From: Stakelama marina
GTDB lineage: Bacteria; Pseudomonadota; Alphaproteobacteria; Sphingomonadales; Sphingomonadaceae
NCBI RefSeq assembly: GCF_018122655.1
Contig: NZ_JAGRQC010000001.1
Location: 1,178,001 to 1,242,000 of the forward strand
DNA: 64,000 nucleotides
Direction of reading: 5' to 3'
Shown here: piece by piece, positions 18,493 through 27,822 of the stretch
How the letters are laid out: every line of letters starts with the position of its first letter
How positions within the stretch are numbered: the first letter of the stretch is position 1
Program-made: the position numbers and the translations under genes
Notes under the pieces: generated by a model
What the model was told of the DNA's origin: nothing
Databases searched by the model: none
What the model saw: only the letters and a program-made list of their open reading frames with translations

Positions 18493-21400
18493 TCAGTGGA
18501 AATCGCGCGAACGTGGAAGGACACGGACGTTGCGCGGATGTTGCGGATGAACGAATGCGTCCGCGCGCGACAGCGGCTGTTCCGTTCTGTGCGTCGAGGA
18601 CAGTCGGGCGAGTTCACCGGTACGGTCGTGCACGCGGGCGGCCATGACGTGGATTACCCCCTCGGGACTTTTCTGTACCTCGCCTTCGACCAGCATCAGC
18701 CGCGCTGCCATTACCGGGCGCCGCTGCGCTTCGAAGGTCCGCGCCCACAGCACGATGTTGGCGATCCCGCCCTCATCCTCGATCGTGACGAAGATGGCAT
18801 TCCCCTCCCCCGGCCGCTGGCGGACAAGGACGACACCGGCGACCTTTACCCGCGCGCCGCCCTTCAGGTCGCGCAGGCTCGCACAGGGCGTCACGCCTTC
18901 GCCCTCGAATAGTCCACGCAAAAAGGACATGGGATGCGCCTTCAGCGACAGCCGCGTGGTCTGGTAATCGGCGGCGACATGTTCGCTGAGCGCCATCGCC
19001 GGCAGCGATACCTGCGGCTCCTCGCCAAGTTCGCGGGCGCGCGCGGCGGCAAAAAGCGGCAGTTCGTCGGGCGGTGTGCGCCGTGCCTCCCATAAGCCCT
19101 CGCGCCGGTCGAGGCCCAGCGAACGCAACGCATCTGCATCGGCGAGCAGATTGAGCGCGCGCCGGGGCAAACGGGCTCGGCGCGCGAGTTGCTCGACACT
19201 GTCGAACGGTGCGGCGGCGGCAATGGCATCGCCCCAATCCTGTTTGAACCCGGTAATCTGCCGAAAGCCGAGGCGAAGCGCGGGATCTCCGTTCCGTCCT
19301 TCCAGGCTATTGTCCCAATGGCTGTGGTTGATGTCGATCGGCCGAACCTCGACATCATGGTCGCGCGCGTCGCGAACGATCTGCGCCGGTGCGTAGAATC
19401 CCATCGGCTGCGCGTTCAGAAGCGCGGCGGCGAACACCGCCGGATAACGGCACTTGATATAGGCCGACACCCAGACGAGCCGGGCAAAGGCGATGGCGTG
19501 GCTTTCGGGAAAGCCATAGCTGCCGAACCCCTGAATCTGGCGAAAGCAGCGTTCGGCAAAGTCGCGCTCATACCCCCGCGCGACCATGCCGCCGACCATC
19601 TTTTCTTCAAAATTGTGGATCGTGCCGAGATTGCGAAACGTCGCCATCGCACGGCGAAGCTGATTGGCCTCGGACGGCGTGAAATCGGCCGCGGTGATGG
19701 CAAGGCGCATCGCCTGTTCCTGGAACAGCGGCACGCCCAGCGTCTTGCCGAGCACGCCGCGCAGTTCGTCCGGATCATGCGGTTTCGCGGGCGACGGATA
19801 TTCGGCCTGTTCCCTTCCCTGGCGGCGGCGAAGATAGGGATGCACCATATCGCCCTGGATCGGCCCCGGCCGCACGATCGCGACCTGGATGGCAAGGTCG
19901 TAGAATTCACGCGGACGTAAGCGCGGGAGCATGTTCATCTGCGCGCGGCTTTCGACCTGGAACACGCCGATACTGTCGCCGTCGCACAGCATGTCCCACA
20001 CCGCCTTGTCTTCGTCGGGGATGCTGGAAAGGGTGTATTCCTCTTCGGGCCGGGCAGAAGCGATGAGGTCGAACGCCTTGCGGATGCAGGTCAGCATGCC
20101 CAGCGCCAGCACGTCGACCTTCATCAGGCCGAGTTCGTCGATATCGTTCTTGTCCCATTCGATGAAGGTGCGATCCGCCATCGCGGCATTGTGGATCGGC
20201 ACCGTCTCGTCGAGCCGGTCCTGCGTCAGCACGAAACCGCCGACATGCTGCGACAGGTGACGCGGGAATTGCAGGATGCGCTGGACGAAATCATTGACCC
20301 GGGCAATCTCCCGATTGTCGGGATCGAGCCCGCCCTCGACACAGCGTTCGCGGTCATAGGTGGAGGAATAGCTGCCCCAGACAGTGCTCGACAGCCGCGC
20401 CGTCACATCTTCGCTCAGCCCCAGCGCCTTGCCGACCTCTCGCACCGCGCTGCGCGGGCGGTAATGGATGACGGTGGCAGCGATCCCGGCGCGGTGGCGG
20501 CCATAGCGTTTGTAGACATATTGCATCACCTCTTCGCGCCGCTCATGCTCGAAATCGACGTCGATATCGGGCGGCTCGCGCCGTTCGGGCGAGACGAAGC
20601 GCGAGAAGAGCAGATTGTGCCGCGCCGGATCGACCGCGGTGATGCCGAGCACGTAACAGACCGCCGAATTGGCCGCCGATCCGCGCCCCTGGCAGAGGAT
20701 ACCCTGCCCTTGCGCGAAACGAACGATGTCGTGAACGGTCAGGAAATAGGCGGCGTAGTTCGCCTCACCGATGATCGCCAGTTCCTCGCGCAGTAACTTC
20801 GCCAGATCGTCGCGCCCGGCATATCGCTCGGCGAATTTCGTCCAGACCAGTTCGGTCAGCCAGCCTTGCGGCGTGTAACCGGGCGGCACCGGCTCGTGCG
20901 GATATTCATAACGGAGCTGATCGAGCGAAAAATCGATCCGCGACAGGAAAGCCTGTGTCTCGGCAATCGCTTGCGGCGCTTTCGCAAACAGCCGCACCAT
21001 TTCCTCCGGCGGTTTCAGATGCCGTTCGGCATTGGCGGCGAGCTTGCGGCCAGCGGCCTGCACGGTCGTCTTTTCACGGATCGCGGTCAGGATGTCATGG
21101 AGCGGCCGCGCCTCAGGGCCGGCATATAATGCATCGTTGAGTGCGATCATCGGTACGCCTGCCTCGTCCGCGATGCGCTGCTGCCGCGACAGCATCCGCG
21201 CATCGCGCCCGGCGCGCGGCATCACCGCACCGAGCCACAGTCGCCCCGAAAATGTTGCGCACAATCGGCGCAGCAATTCGGCCGTAGCGCCGGGCATGGC
21301 GATCAGTGCGAGGTCCCGATGATGCTCGATCAGGTCTTCGATGCGGAGGATGCAGTCTCCCTTTTCAGCACGCAGATTTCCGGTGGTGAGCAGCCGTGTC

Positions 21401-21705
21401 AGCCGTCCCCAGCCCAGGCGCGTCACCGGATAGGCGAGAATGTCGGGGGTGCCGTCGGCAAAGGCCAGTCGCGCGCCGACAATCAGCCTGAAATCGGGGA
21501 AGGCACCGCCGCCTTCCTCCACTTCTTCGCGCAACTCGCGAAGCGCGGCATGCGCACGAACGACACCCGCCACCGTGTTGCGATCGGCGATGCCGATGCC
21601 GCTATGGCCGAGCAGGATCGCCGCCCGGACCATCTCTGCGGCATGACTCGCCCCGCGCAGGAACGAGAAGTTGGTCGCCGCCGCCAGTTCCGCATAGCGC
21701 GTCAT
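18493..21705 (-). CDS. dnaE2: Error-prone DNA polymerase DnaE2 (ImuC)
   Basis: A C-family polymerase of the SOS mutasome that copies past DNA damage. The 1070-aa protein begins MTRYAELAAATNFSFLRGA with a PHP domain. The catalytic region contains GRGSAANSAVCYVLG and PDIDVDFEHERR. An OB fold lies near the C-terminus. The frame is open far upstream, but the ATG at 21705 matches family N-termini and overlaps the imuB stop (ATGA). It is the last gene of imuA-imuB-dnaE2 and should be LexA-controlled. Confidence 0.95.
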   Translation of the reverse strand: MTRYAELAAATNFSFLRGASHAAEMVRAAILLGHSGIGIADRNTVAGVVRAHAALRELREEVEEGGGAFPDFRLIVGARLAFADGTPDILAYPVTRLGWGRLTRLLTTGNLRAEKGDCILRIEDLIEHHRDLALIAMPGATAELLRRLCATFSGRLWLGAVMPRAGRDARMLSRQQRIADEAGVPMIALNDALYAGPEARPLHDILTAIREKTTVQAAGRKLAANAERHLKPPEEMVRLFAKAPQAIAETQAFLSRIDFSLDQLRYEYPHEPVPPGYTPQGWLTELVWTKFAERYAGRDDLAKLLREELAIIGEANYAAYFLTVHDIVRFAQGQGILCQGRGSAANSAVCYVLGITAVDPARHNLLFSRFVSPERREPPDIDVDFEHERREEVMQYVYKRYGRHRAGIAATVIHYRPRSAVREVGKALGLSEDVTARLSSTVWGSYSSTYDRERCVEGGLDPDNREIARVNDFVQRILQFPRHLSQHVGGFVLTQDRLDETVPIHNAAMADRTFIEWDKNDIDELGLMKVDVLALGMLTCIRKAFDLIASARPEEEYTLSSIPDEDKAVWDMLCDGDSIGVFQVESRAQMNMLPRLRPREFYDLAIQVAIVRPGPIQGDMVHPYLRRRQGREQAEYPSPAKPHDPDELRGVLGKTLGVPLFQEQAMRLAITAADFTPSEANQLRRAMATFRNLGTIHNFEEKMVGGMVARGYERDFAERCFRQIQGFGSYGFPESHAIAFARLVWVSAYIKCRYPAVFAAALLNAQPMGFYAPAQIVRDARDHDVEVRPIDINHSHWDNSLEGRNGDPALRLGFRQITGFKQDWGDAIAAAAPFDSVEQLARRARLPRRALNLLADADALRSLGLDRREGLWEARRTPPDELPLFAAARARELGEEPQVSLPAMALSEHVAADYQTTRLSLKAHPMSFLRGLFEGEGVTPCASLRDLKGGARVKVAGVVLVRQRPGEGNAIFVTIEDEGGIANIVLWARTFEAQRRPVMAARLMLVEGEVQKSPEGVIHVMAARVHDRTGELARLSSTHRTEQPLSRADAFVHPQHPRNVRVLPRSRDFH

Positions 21706-23291
21706 GCGAACAGCCCGTGCAGATACCAGTCCGGCGTGTCGTCCTGCTCGCCGAACAGGCCGTGACGGAACACCCAGAAACGATGGCCCTGCTCGTCCTC
21801 GACCCGGTAGTAATCGCGCGTTGGCCCTTTTCCCTCGGGGTGCCGCCACCAGGGATAGGCGAGCCGTTCGGGCCCTTCGGCCAGCGTCACGCGGTGCTGC
21901 CGCCCTTTCCACTGGAAACGGTAGGGCGGCCCGTCGGGGACCTCGGCAAGGACGGTGATCGCCTGCGGCGGATCGAACAGGGTGAGCGGACGCAGCGGCG
22001 GCTCGCCGGGTTCGGGGCGGTGCCAGGCAAGCTGCGGGACAGGCGCGCGTGCGGGCCGCGTGGTCGCAGCATATTCGGGAAAATGATGGTCGCGCGGATG
22101 GAAGCGGCGAACGCTTTCGGCGCCGAAGCGGACCGCCAGCCGGTCGAACAGCGGCCCCGGATCGGGCTTGTCCCCAGCCCTGTCGGCAAGGCCGTCCTGC
22201 TTTGCATCGAGCGTTTCGGCATGGAGCACGGCAAAGCGCAGCATGTCGTATCCGAAGCCGGGGTCGAGCGGATCGGCGAGCGCATCGAGCCGTTCGTGAA
22301 AAAGCCTTTCGATCGCAGCCGGCGTTCGCGTCGGCGCACCGGTTTCGACCGAGAGACGTGCGACATGGCCATCGACGCGGAACAGCGCGACGCCGAAATG
22401 CCGCCCACCCTGACCGCGCCGACGCAGGTCGTCGCACGCCTCACCCGCAAGTTCCGCGATCCGCCCAAGCAGCGGGCCGGTGGTCATCATCGGTTCGGCA
22501 AAGCGGCGCTCGGCAACGACAGGCGGGAGCTTTCGCCGCGGCGTGATCCGCACATCCTCTTCCTCGAGCAGGCGCGCGAGCATGGTCGGCAGCTCTGTCC
22601 CGAACCGCGCGGCGAGCGGCGTACGCGGGCGGGCGGCAAGATCACCGATGGTGCGCAATCCCGCGCGCATCAATGCGATATGGACACTCTCGTCGAGTGC
22701 CAGCGCCTGCACCGGCAGATCATGCGGGTTTGAACCGGCAAAACATGCCAGTGCATAGGCCGTGTCGGGCGTGGCGGCGAAAGCCAGTCTCGCGGTTAGC
22801 TGCTGTTGTGAAAGACGGTCGGCAAGATCGCGGGCAATTGCCCTTTCCGCTTCGTCATCGTGGCGAAAACCGGGACTTTCTTGCGCAAGCACTGCTTCCA
22901 TCCCACGGGATTCCTGCTTTTGCCGGAAGGATGGCCCGCACCCCGTCAGGTCGAGGATCAGCCCTGCCTCTCCCTTCGTCGCGACCATCGGCGTATAGCG
23001 TTCGCAGGCATCGGCGAGCCATGCGAGCAGCGCCGCATCCGCCTGTCGGTCGTGCGGATGGGCCGGCAATTCGGGCACGCGCGCGCGCGCATCGGCGAGC
23101 GCCATTCCGGGGGCAAGGCCAAGCGCCAGGGCAGCCGGTGACAGCGCGGTGATACGCATCGCGCCGCGTTTCTTTTCCACCAGCGCGAACGGCGTATCAG
23201 GCGGCGCGGCGCCCGTCCGCGCGATCCGTTCCGCCGACAGATGGGGCAGATAGGCCGCCAGATAGCGGCGTTTGGAAACAGCCTTTGTCAC
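21702..23291 (-). CDS. imuB: ImuB, inactive Y-family polymerase-like mutasome hub
   Basis: A Y-family polymerase relative that bridges the beta clamp, ImuA and DnaE2. The N-terminus reads YLAAYLPHLSAERI where active enzymes have an Asp-rich metal site, so the catalytic acid is absent as in known ImuB. The GTG at 23291 is the best start; it gives 529 aa but overlaps imuA by 95 bases. A start a few codons later is possible. The stop overlaps the dnaE2 start. Confidence 0.9.
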   Translation of the reverse strand: MTKAVSKRRYLAAYLPHLSAERIARTGAAPPDTPFALVEKKRGAMRITALSPAALALGLAPGMALADARARVPELPAHPHDRQADAALLAWLADACERYTPMVATKGEAGLILDLTGCGPSFRQKQESRGMEAVLAQESPGFRHDDEAERAIARDLADRLSQQQLTARLAFAATPDTAYALACFAGSNPHDLPVQALALDESVHIALMRAGLRTIGDLAARPRTPLAARFGTELPTMLARLLEEEDVRITPRRKLPPVVAERRFAEPMMTTGPLLGRIAELAGEACDDLRRRGQGGRHFGVALFRVDGHVARLSVETGAPTRTPAAIERLFHERLDALADPLDPGFGYDMLRFAVLHAETLDAKQDGLADRAGDKPDPGPLFDRLAVRFGAESVRRFHPRDHHFPEYAATTRPARAPVPQLAWHRPEPGEPPLRPLTLFDPPQAITVLAEVPDGPPYRFQWKGRQHRVTLAEGPERLAYPWWRHPEGKGPTRDYYRVEDEQGHRFWVFRHGLFGEQDDTPDWYLHGLFA

Positions 23292-23958
23292 GATCCCATT
23301 CCAGCCGACACTGCAATCCCTCGCGTCCGCCGCGATGGCGCAGCAATTCCAGGTCGAAGGCGGGCAGCCCCGGCGCGTTCGCCTCCAGCGCAACCGACGG
23401 CGCGCTCGCCACGCGCCAGCGACTGTGTGCGACGCTGGCGGCGGGCTCGGTATCGCTGCGCACAAGCTGGACCATCACGTCCGACCGCGCCGCCGCCAGT
23501 GCCAGTCGCCGCGATGCCGTCAGGTCGAGTGCAGGCGCCTTGCCATGCACCTCCAGCACTACCGAAGCGGCACCGCCATGCCGCACGCTGTCGGCGGCCG
23601 CGCGCAGCATCGCCGTCACATCGCCGAGCCGCAGCAGCACGATCGAATCGGGATCGAGGCCCAGATCGACCAGCCCGGGACCATAGGGGTGCCCCGCCCC
23701 GCGTTCGCCGCGTCGTTCGCGCAGCCACAATATCGACTGCCGTTCCTCGCGCCGCCGCTCGGCGAGCAACAGCGCCATCGCGGCAGCGCAGGCACCGTCC
23801 TCGATGCTTGCCGCATACCATTCATGGACACCGTCCCGCCTGACCCCGCCACCAAGCCATTCATCGACCTCGGCCGCGCCGAACGCCGTCCGCCGCGTTT
23901 CCGAATCCATGGCAATACCGGCCGACTGCCGGAGAAGCGCCGATAGCGAATCACCCAT
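23197..23958 (-). CDS. imuA: ImuA, RecA-like mutasome protein
   Basis: A 253-aa RecA-fold protein that supports DnaE2-dependent mutagenesis. It has the ImuA pattern of a short N-terminus, then WLGGGVRRDGVHEWYA. It lacks a full Walker A, and a hydrophobic sheet strand reads SIVLLRLGD. The start codon lies 3 bases from a LexA box, and its ribosome site (AAGG) is inside the box. First gene of the operon. Confidence 0.88.
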   Translation of the reverse strand: MGDSLSALLRQSAGIAMDSETRRTAFGAAEVDEWLGGGVRRDGVHEWYAASIEDGACAAAMALLLAERRREERQSILWLRERRGERGAGHPYGPGLVDLGLDPDSIVLLRLGDVTAMLRAAADSVRHGGAASVVLEVHGKAPALDLTASRRLALAAARSDVMVQLVRSDTEPAASVAHSRWRVASAPSVALEANAPGLPAFDLELLRHRGGREGLQCRLEWDRDKGCFQTPLSGGLSAPSVGGTDRADGRRAA

Positions 23959-23960
23959 AT

Positions 23961-23975
23961 GTTCACCTTATGTTC
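23961..23975 (-). promoter_or_regulatory. LexA operator (SOS box) for imuA-imuB-dnaE2
   Basis: GTTC-ACCTTAT-GTTC is an exact GTTC-N7-GTTC direct repeat, the known LexA site of alphaproteobacteria. It ends 3 bases from the imuA start codon and covers its ribosome-binding site. LexA bound here would block an RNA polymerase started just upstream. Confidence 0.88.
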
Positions 23976-24051
23976 TTAATCGGACTCTCAACGCGCGGAG
24001 TCAACACGGGGTCCGGTCATCGGGCGTGACGCAGGGATGATCTGTGGCAGC

Positions 24052-24128
24052 TGGTGCCCCGGAGAGGATTCGAACCTCCGACCTTCAGATTAGGAATCTG
24101 CTGCTCTATCCTACTGAGCTACCGGGGC
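24052..24128 (-). tRNA. tRNA-Arg (anticodon CCT)
   Basis: A 77-base cloverleaf on the minus strand beginning GCCCCGGTAGCTCAGT. The acceptor stem GCCCCGG pairs with CCGGGGC, the anticodon loop is TTCCTAA, the T arm contains GGTTCGAATCC, and CCA is encoded at the 3' end. CCT reads the rare Arg codon AGG. It lies 35 bases downstream of the DUF1178 gene. Confidence 0.96.
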
Positions 24129-24163
24129 GGCGGCTGGAGGCCTAGTCGGCGGCACGGCGCCGG

Positions 24164-24622
24164 TCAATTGCGCGAATTGGGTGGCAGCACCGGGAATGGC
24201 AGCGGCGCGACCGAAACGCCGTCCTCGATCAGTGCCTTGGCCTGTTCCACGGTCGCCTGACCATGGATCGGGGCCGTATCCTCTTCGCCGTCATGCATGG
24301 CACGCGCACGCTTTTCGAACGCCATGCCGACCCATTCGGACCCTTCGAGCGCCTTGTTCTGCGCCTCGGCCAGCGCCTTCATCGCCGTCTTTACCGCATC
24401 GGGCGACGGCTTGGCTTGCTGACGCCCGGGTACAGGCGCATCCGCCTTGCGATTGCCCTTGGTCGCGACATTGGGAGCCATGACCGCCTTTTCGACATGC
24501 TCGTCACCACAGGTCGGACAAACGACCAGCCCGCCCGCCTTCTGCTCCTCGAAGGCGGCGCTCGATCCGAACCATGCCTCGAACACATGGCCGTTGCCGC
24601 AGCGCAGGTCGAAGACGATCAT
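24164..24622 (-). CDS. DUF1178 family protein
   Basis: A 152-aa protein of unknown function. The N-terminus MIVFDLRCGNGHVFEAWFGS and the CPTCGDEH motif give four cysteine/histidine positions that could bind zinc, a rubredoxin-like knuckle. The frame extends upstream into the amidase, but ATG 24622 matches the family start and overlaps the amidase stop (ATGA). It is translated with the amidase and glutaredoxin, which hints at redox or metal handling. Confidence 0.85.
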   Translation of the reverse strand: MIVFDLRCGNGHVFEAWFGSSAAFEEQKAGGLVVCPTCGDEHVEKAVMAPNVATKGNRKADAPVPGRQQAKPSPDAVKTAMKALAEAQNKALEGSEWVGMAFEKRARAMHDGEEDTAPIHGQATVEQAKALIEDGVSVAPLPFPVLPPNSRN

Positions 24623-25443
24623 GACAGCCGCTCGACATCCGGAATCGCGCGGCGGTGGCGCAGCGCCGGCACCCGCGAGCGAACGTCCCCCAGACGGGCC
24701 AGATCGATCTCGGCATAGCCCACGCCGGCAGGCTCTCCCATGTCGAGCAGTACCTCGCCCCAGGGATCGACCACCATCGAATGCCCCCATGTCGCACGGC
24801 CATCGTCATGTTCGCCGGTCTGCGCGGCAGCGACCACGAATGCCGCACCCTCGATCGCGCGGGCGCGCAGCAAGATTTCCCAATGCGCCTTGCCCGTCGG
24901 ACGTGTGAAGGCGGCGGGAATGCTGAGCAGCTCTGCACCAGCATCCGTCAGCGCGCGGTAGAGATCGGGAAAGCGCAAGTCGTAGCAGATCGACAACCCC
25001 AATGCACCCGCGGGGCTGTCCGCGACCACCGCACCGTCGCCCGCCGCATAGACCGAAGATTCACGCCAGCTTTCACCGCTCGGAAGATCGACATCGAACA
25101 GGTGCAGCTTGTCGTAACGCGCGCGGATCATCCCCTTGTCATCGATCAGGAACGACCGGTTGGCGAGCTTGCCGTCCGCCCGGCGAAGCGCCAGCGATCC
25201 CAGCTCTGCCCAGACGCCGTGCAGCGCCGCCGCTTCGCGCACGGCCTTCAGAACAATATCGTCGTCCTCGCCGCGCAGATGCGCATCGGCACGCTTGCGG
25301 TCGCGGTCGAGCAGGCCGGACATTTCGGGCGTGAACAGCATGGCGGCGCCCGCCTGCCCCGCCTCGGCAATCGCATCGGTGATGACACGCGCATTGGCCG
25401 CGGGATCGATCCCGCTCGTCATCTGCAACAGCGCGATCTTCAT
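24619..25443 (-). CDS. Carbon-nitrogen hydrolase (nitrilase superfamily)
   Basis: A 274-aa amidase-type enzyme. The catalytic triad is visible as E40 (LFTPEMSG), K112 (RYDKLHLFD) and C153 (SICYDLRFPD). It resembles Nit1/YafV-type amidases that repair deaminated metabolites such as deaminated glutathione. Pairing with glutaredoxin upstream (ATGA overlap) makes that role attractive, though it is inferred. Confidence 0.88.
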   Translation of the reverse strand: MKIALLQMTSGIDPAANARVITDAIAEAGQAGAAMLFTPEMSGLLDRDRKRADAHLRGEDDDIVLKAVREAAALHGVWAELGSLALRRADGKLANRSFLIDDKGMIRARYDKLHLFDVDLPSGESWRESSVYAAGDGAVVADSPAGALGLSICYDLRFPDLYRALTDAGAELLSIPAAFTRPTGKAHWEILLRARAIEGAAFVVAAAQTGEHDDGRATWGHSMVVDPWGEVLLDMGEPAGVGYAEIDLARLGDVRSRVPALRHRRAIPDVERLS

Positions 25444-25697
25444 TGTGCGAGCAGCGGGTCCAGTCCACCTTCGCGATCGAGCGCGACGAGTTCGTCGGAA
25501 CCGCCGATATGCCGGTCGTCGATGAAGATCTGCGGTACCGTCGTGCGACCGTTCGCCCGCTGGATCATCTCGGTGCGTTTCTCACCGCCCATGGTGATGT
25601 CATATTCGGTGAATTCGACATCCTTGCCGCCCAGCAGCCGCTTGGCGCGGATGCAGTAGGGACAGAACATCTTCGAATAGATTTCGACCTTTGCCAT
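25440..25697 (-). CDS. grxC: Glutaredoxin 3
   Basis: An 85-aa thiol oxidoreductase with active site C12-P-Y-C15, glutathione-binding TVPQIFID and GGSDEL. The frame continues upstream, but the ATG at 25697 gives the standard MAKVEIYSK start. Its stop overlaps the start of the amidase gene. Confidence 0.95.
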   Translation of the reverse strand: MAKVEIYSKMFCPYCIRAKRLLGGKDVEFTEYDITMGGEKRTEMIQRANGRTTVPQIFIDDRHIGGSDELVALDREGGLDPLLAQ

Positions 25698-25728
25698 GGT
25701 GGAGAGGTGTGGCGGGCGGGCTGCAATG

Positions 25729-26460
25729 TCAATCTTCCGCATCGCCCAGCACCCGCGCCCAGGTAAGAATCGCCACACGCGACGCACCTGCCCGCTTCAG
25801 CAACCGGACGCATGCATCGGTCGTCGCTCCGCTGGTATAGACGTCGTCGACCAGTCCGATGGAGCGCCCCTTCAGCCTGTCCTGCGCATTATCGGAAAGC
25901 GAAAAGGCCCCGCTGACCGCCTTGCGCCGCGCTTTACGCCCCAGCCCGCGCAGCGCCGGCGTCGCGCGGGTTCGGTGCAGAAGCGCGCGATCAACCGCAA
26001 CGCCGCGATGCCATCCGAGCGCGTCCGCGATCAGCGCCGCCTGATTGAAACCACGATTCCAGATGCGCCAGCGATGGAGCGGAACCGGCACGAGCAGATC
26101 GGTATCGGCGGGGATCACGCGAACCATCTGCCGCGCGATCGTATCGGCAAATGCCATGCGACCACCATATTTCAGCCGCAGCGCGAGCGTGCGCGCGACC
26201 TCGCCATAAGCCACCGGTGCGAAAATGCCGTCATGCCGCGGCGGATCGGCGAGGCAGGCGGCACATCTCGCAGTATCGCCCCGGTCAAATTCGAACGGTG
26301 TGCCGCACGAAGCGCACCATGGCGGCGCGAGAAATCGCAACTGTCGCCAGCACGGGCTGCAGAACCGGTGGTTGGCTTCGGTGATCGTGCCGCAGGCCGG
26401 GCAACGCGGCGGCAACGCGAAATCGGCGATGGAACGCAGCACGGATGCGGTTGCCTTCAT
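25729..26460 (-). CDS. ComF-family phosphoribosyltransferase-like protein
   Basis: A 243-aa ComF/GntX relative, linked in other bacteria to DNA uptake or use. The N-terminus carries two zinc-knuckle pairs (CPACG, CSPC, CASCG and CAAC). The C-terminus has the PRPP-binding loop VDDVYTSGATT. The ATG at 26460 was chosen over a long upstream frame that runs antisense to the methyltransferase. It is divergent from the methyltransferase with 42 bases between them. Confidence 0.9.
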   Translation of the reverse strand: MKATASVLRSIADFALPPRCPACGTITEANHRFCSPCWRQLRFLAPPWCASCGTPFEFDRGDTARCAACLADPPRHDGIFAPVAYGEVARTLALRLKYGGRMAFADTIARQMVRVIPADTDLLVPVPLHRWRIWNRGFNQAALIADALGWHRGVAVDRALLHRTRATPALRGLGRKARRKAVSGAFSLSDNAQDRLKGRSIGLVDDVYTSGATTDACVRLLKRAGASRVAILTWARVLGDAED

Positions 26461-26502
26461 GCCCACCTTGTCGCGGGCCGAACGAAGCGGCACAAGGCCC
26501 GC

Positions 26503-27342
26503 GTGACCGCTCCAGAGATATTCGACCGCCAGGCCCGACGCCTGCGCCGTGACCGCGCCGCGCGAAACTTCGCCGACCATGATTTCGTCCACCGTTTCAT
26601 GGCCGAAGGGGTGATGGAGCGCCTCGGCGCGGTGAAGCGCCAATTTCTCGACGTTCTCGACCTTGGCTGCTGGGATGCCGATCTTCAACCACCGCCCGGC
26701 GCGCGTATAGTACGGTGCGACCCCGGCAAGGGCTTTGCCATTGCCGCGAATGGTGTGCGGGCCGATGAAGACCGCCTTCCCTTCGCCGATGGCGCATTCG
26801 ACCTCGTGCTGTCGGTCGGCACACTCGACCAGGTCAACGACCTGCCCGGTGCGCTCACACTCATCCGCCGCTCGCTCCGCCCCGACGGACTTTTCCTCGG
26901 CGCATTTCTCGGTGCCGGAAGCCTCGCCACGCTGAAATCGGCGTTCATGGCCGCGGAGCGCGAGCGCCCCGTCGCACGGTTTCACCCCCAGATCGACGTG
27001 CGCTCTGCCGGCGACCTGCTGATGCGGGCAGGCTTTGCACTGCCCGTCGCGGATACCGAAACGCTCAATGTGCGCTATGGCGATATTTTCGGGATCTTCC
27101 GTGATCTGCGCGGAATGGCGGCTACCAACCTTCTCGTCGATCGCACGGCGTTGCGGCGCGATTCGCTTGCGGCTGCAGCCGGAGCATTCGCCGATAGAGC
27201 CGACGATGACGGTCGCGTTCCTGAACGGTTCGAAATCATCTACCTGACCGGCTGGGCGCCCGACGACTCGCAACCCAAGCCTGCCCGGCGCGGCAGCGGC
27301 ACAACCTCGCTGGCCGAAGCGCTGAAACCGCCGACGCGCTAG
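26503..27342 (+). CDS. SAM-dependent methyltransferase (BioC/NDUFAF5-like)
   Basis: A 279-aa class I methyltransferase. DVLDLGCWDADLQPP is motif I with a Trp where most have Gly, and DLVLSVGTLDQVNDL follows as motif IV. The overall pattern resembles NDUFAF5/BioC-type proteins, some of which hydroxylate or methylate complex I or biotin precursors; the substrate is uncertain. The GTG at 26503 begins MTAPEIFDRQ, typical of the family. Its TAG stop is shared with the convergent mutT stop in the palindrome CTAG. Confidence 0.82.
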   Translation: MTAPEIFDRQARRLRRDRAARNFADHDFVHRFMAEGVMERLGAVKRQFLDVLDLGCWDADLQPPPGARIVRCDPGKGFAIAANGVRADEDRLPFADGAFDLVLSVGTLDQVNDLPGALTLIRRSLRPDGLFLGAFLGAGSLATLKSAFMAAERERPVARFHPQIDVRSAGDLLMRAGFALPVADTETLNVRYGDIFGIFRDLRGMAATNLLVDRTALRRDSLAAAAGAFADRADDDGRVPERFEIIYLTGWAPDDSQPKPARRGSGTTSLAEALKPPTR

Positions 27343-27779
27343 ATCAACGCTTCGAGAAGCCCGATCAGCGGCCGGTCAGCGGGCGGCATGTCCAGCGCGT
27401 GAAGTTCCACCGGACGAACCCATTTGAGCGCCGATGCGTGCAGGGCACTCGGCACGCCCGACCATTTACGCAGGACATAGAGCAGCAACAGCAGATGCTT
27501 GTCGCCCAACGCTTCGCTGGCAAAGGCAGCGGGCGCCAGGCACGACGCCTCGGTCTCGATCCCCAGTTCCTCGCGCAGTTCCCGGACGAGCGCCGCTTCG
27601 GGCAATTCGCCCACCTCGACCTTTCCGCCGGCAAATTCCCAGAGGCCAGCCATTGATTTGCCCTCGGGGCGCTGCTGCACCATCACCCGTCCGTCGGCGT
27701 CGATCAGCGCGGCCGCCACCACGATCAGCAAGGGCCTGGCCACTCGTTTCGGTTCGTCAATCAGCACTTCCTTAATCAT
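27339..27779 (-). CDS. mutT: 8-oxo-dGTP diphosphatase (MutT-type Nudix hydrolase)
   Basis: A 146-aa Nudix enzyme that clears oxidised dGTP from the nucleotide pool. The Nudix box starts GGKVEVGE and ends RELREELG, with all consensus acids. MVQQRPEGKSMAGLWEFAGG is typical of MutT. It converges on the methyltransferase. Confidence 0.92.
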   Translation of the reverse strand: MIKEVLIDEPKRVARPLLIVVAAALIDADGRVMVQQRPEGKSMAGLWEFAGGKVEVGELPEAALVRELREELGIETEASCLAPAAFASEALGDKHLLLLLYVLRKWSGVPSALHASALKWVRPVELHALDMPPADRPLIGLLEALI

Positions 27780-27822
27780 CCTCGCCTATGCGTCGCGGTC
27801 GCTCGCTGGAGAAACCGCCTTG

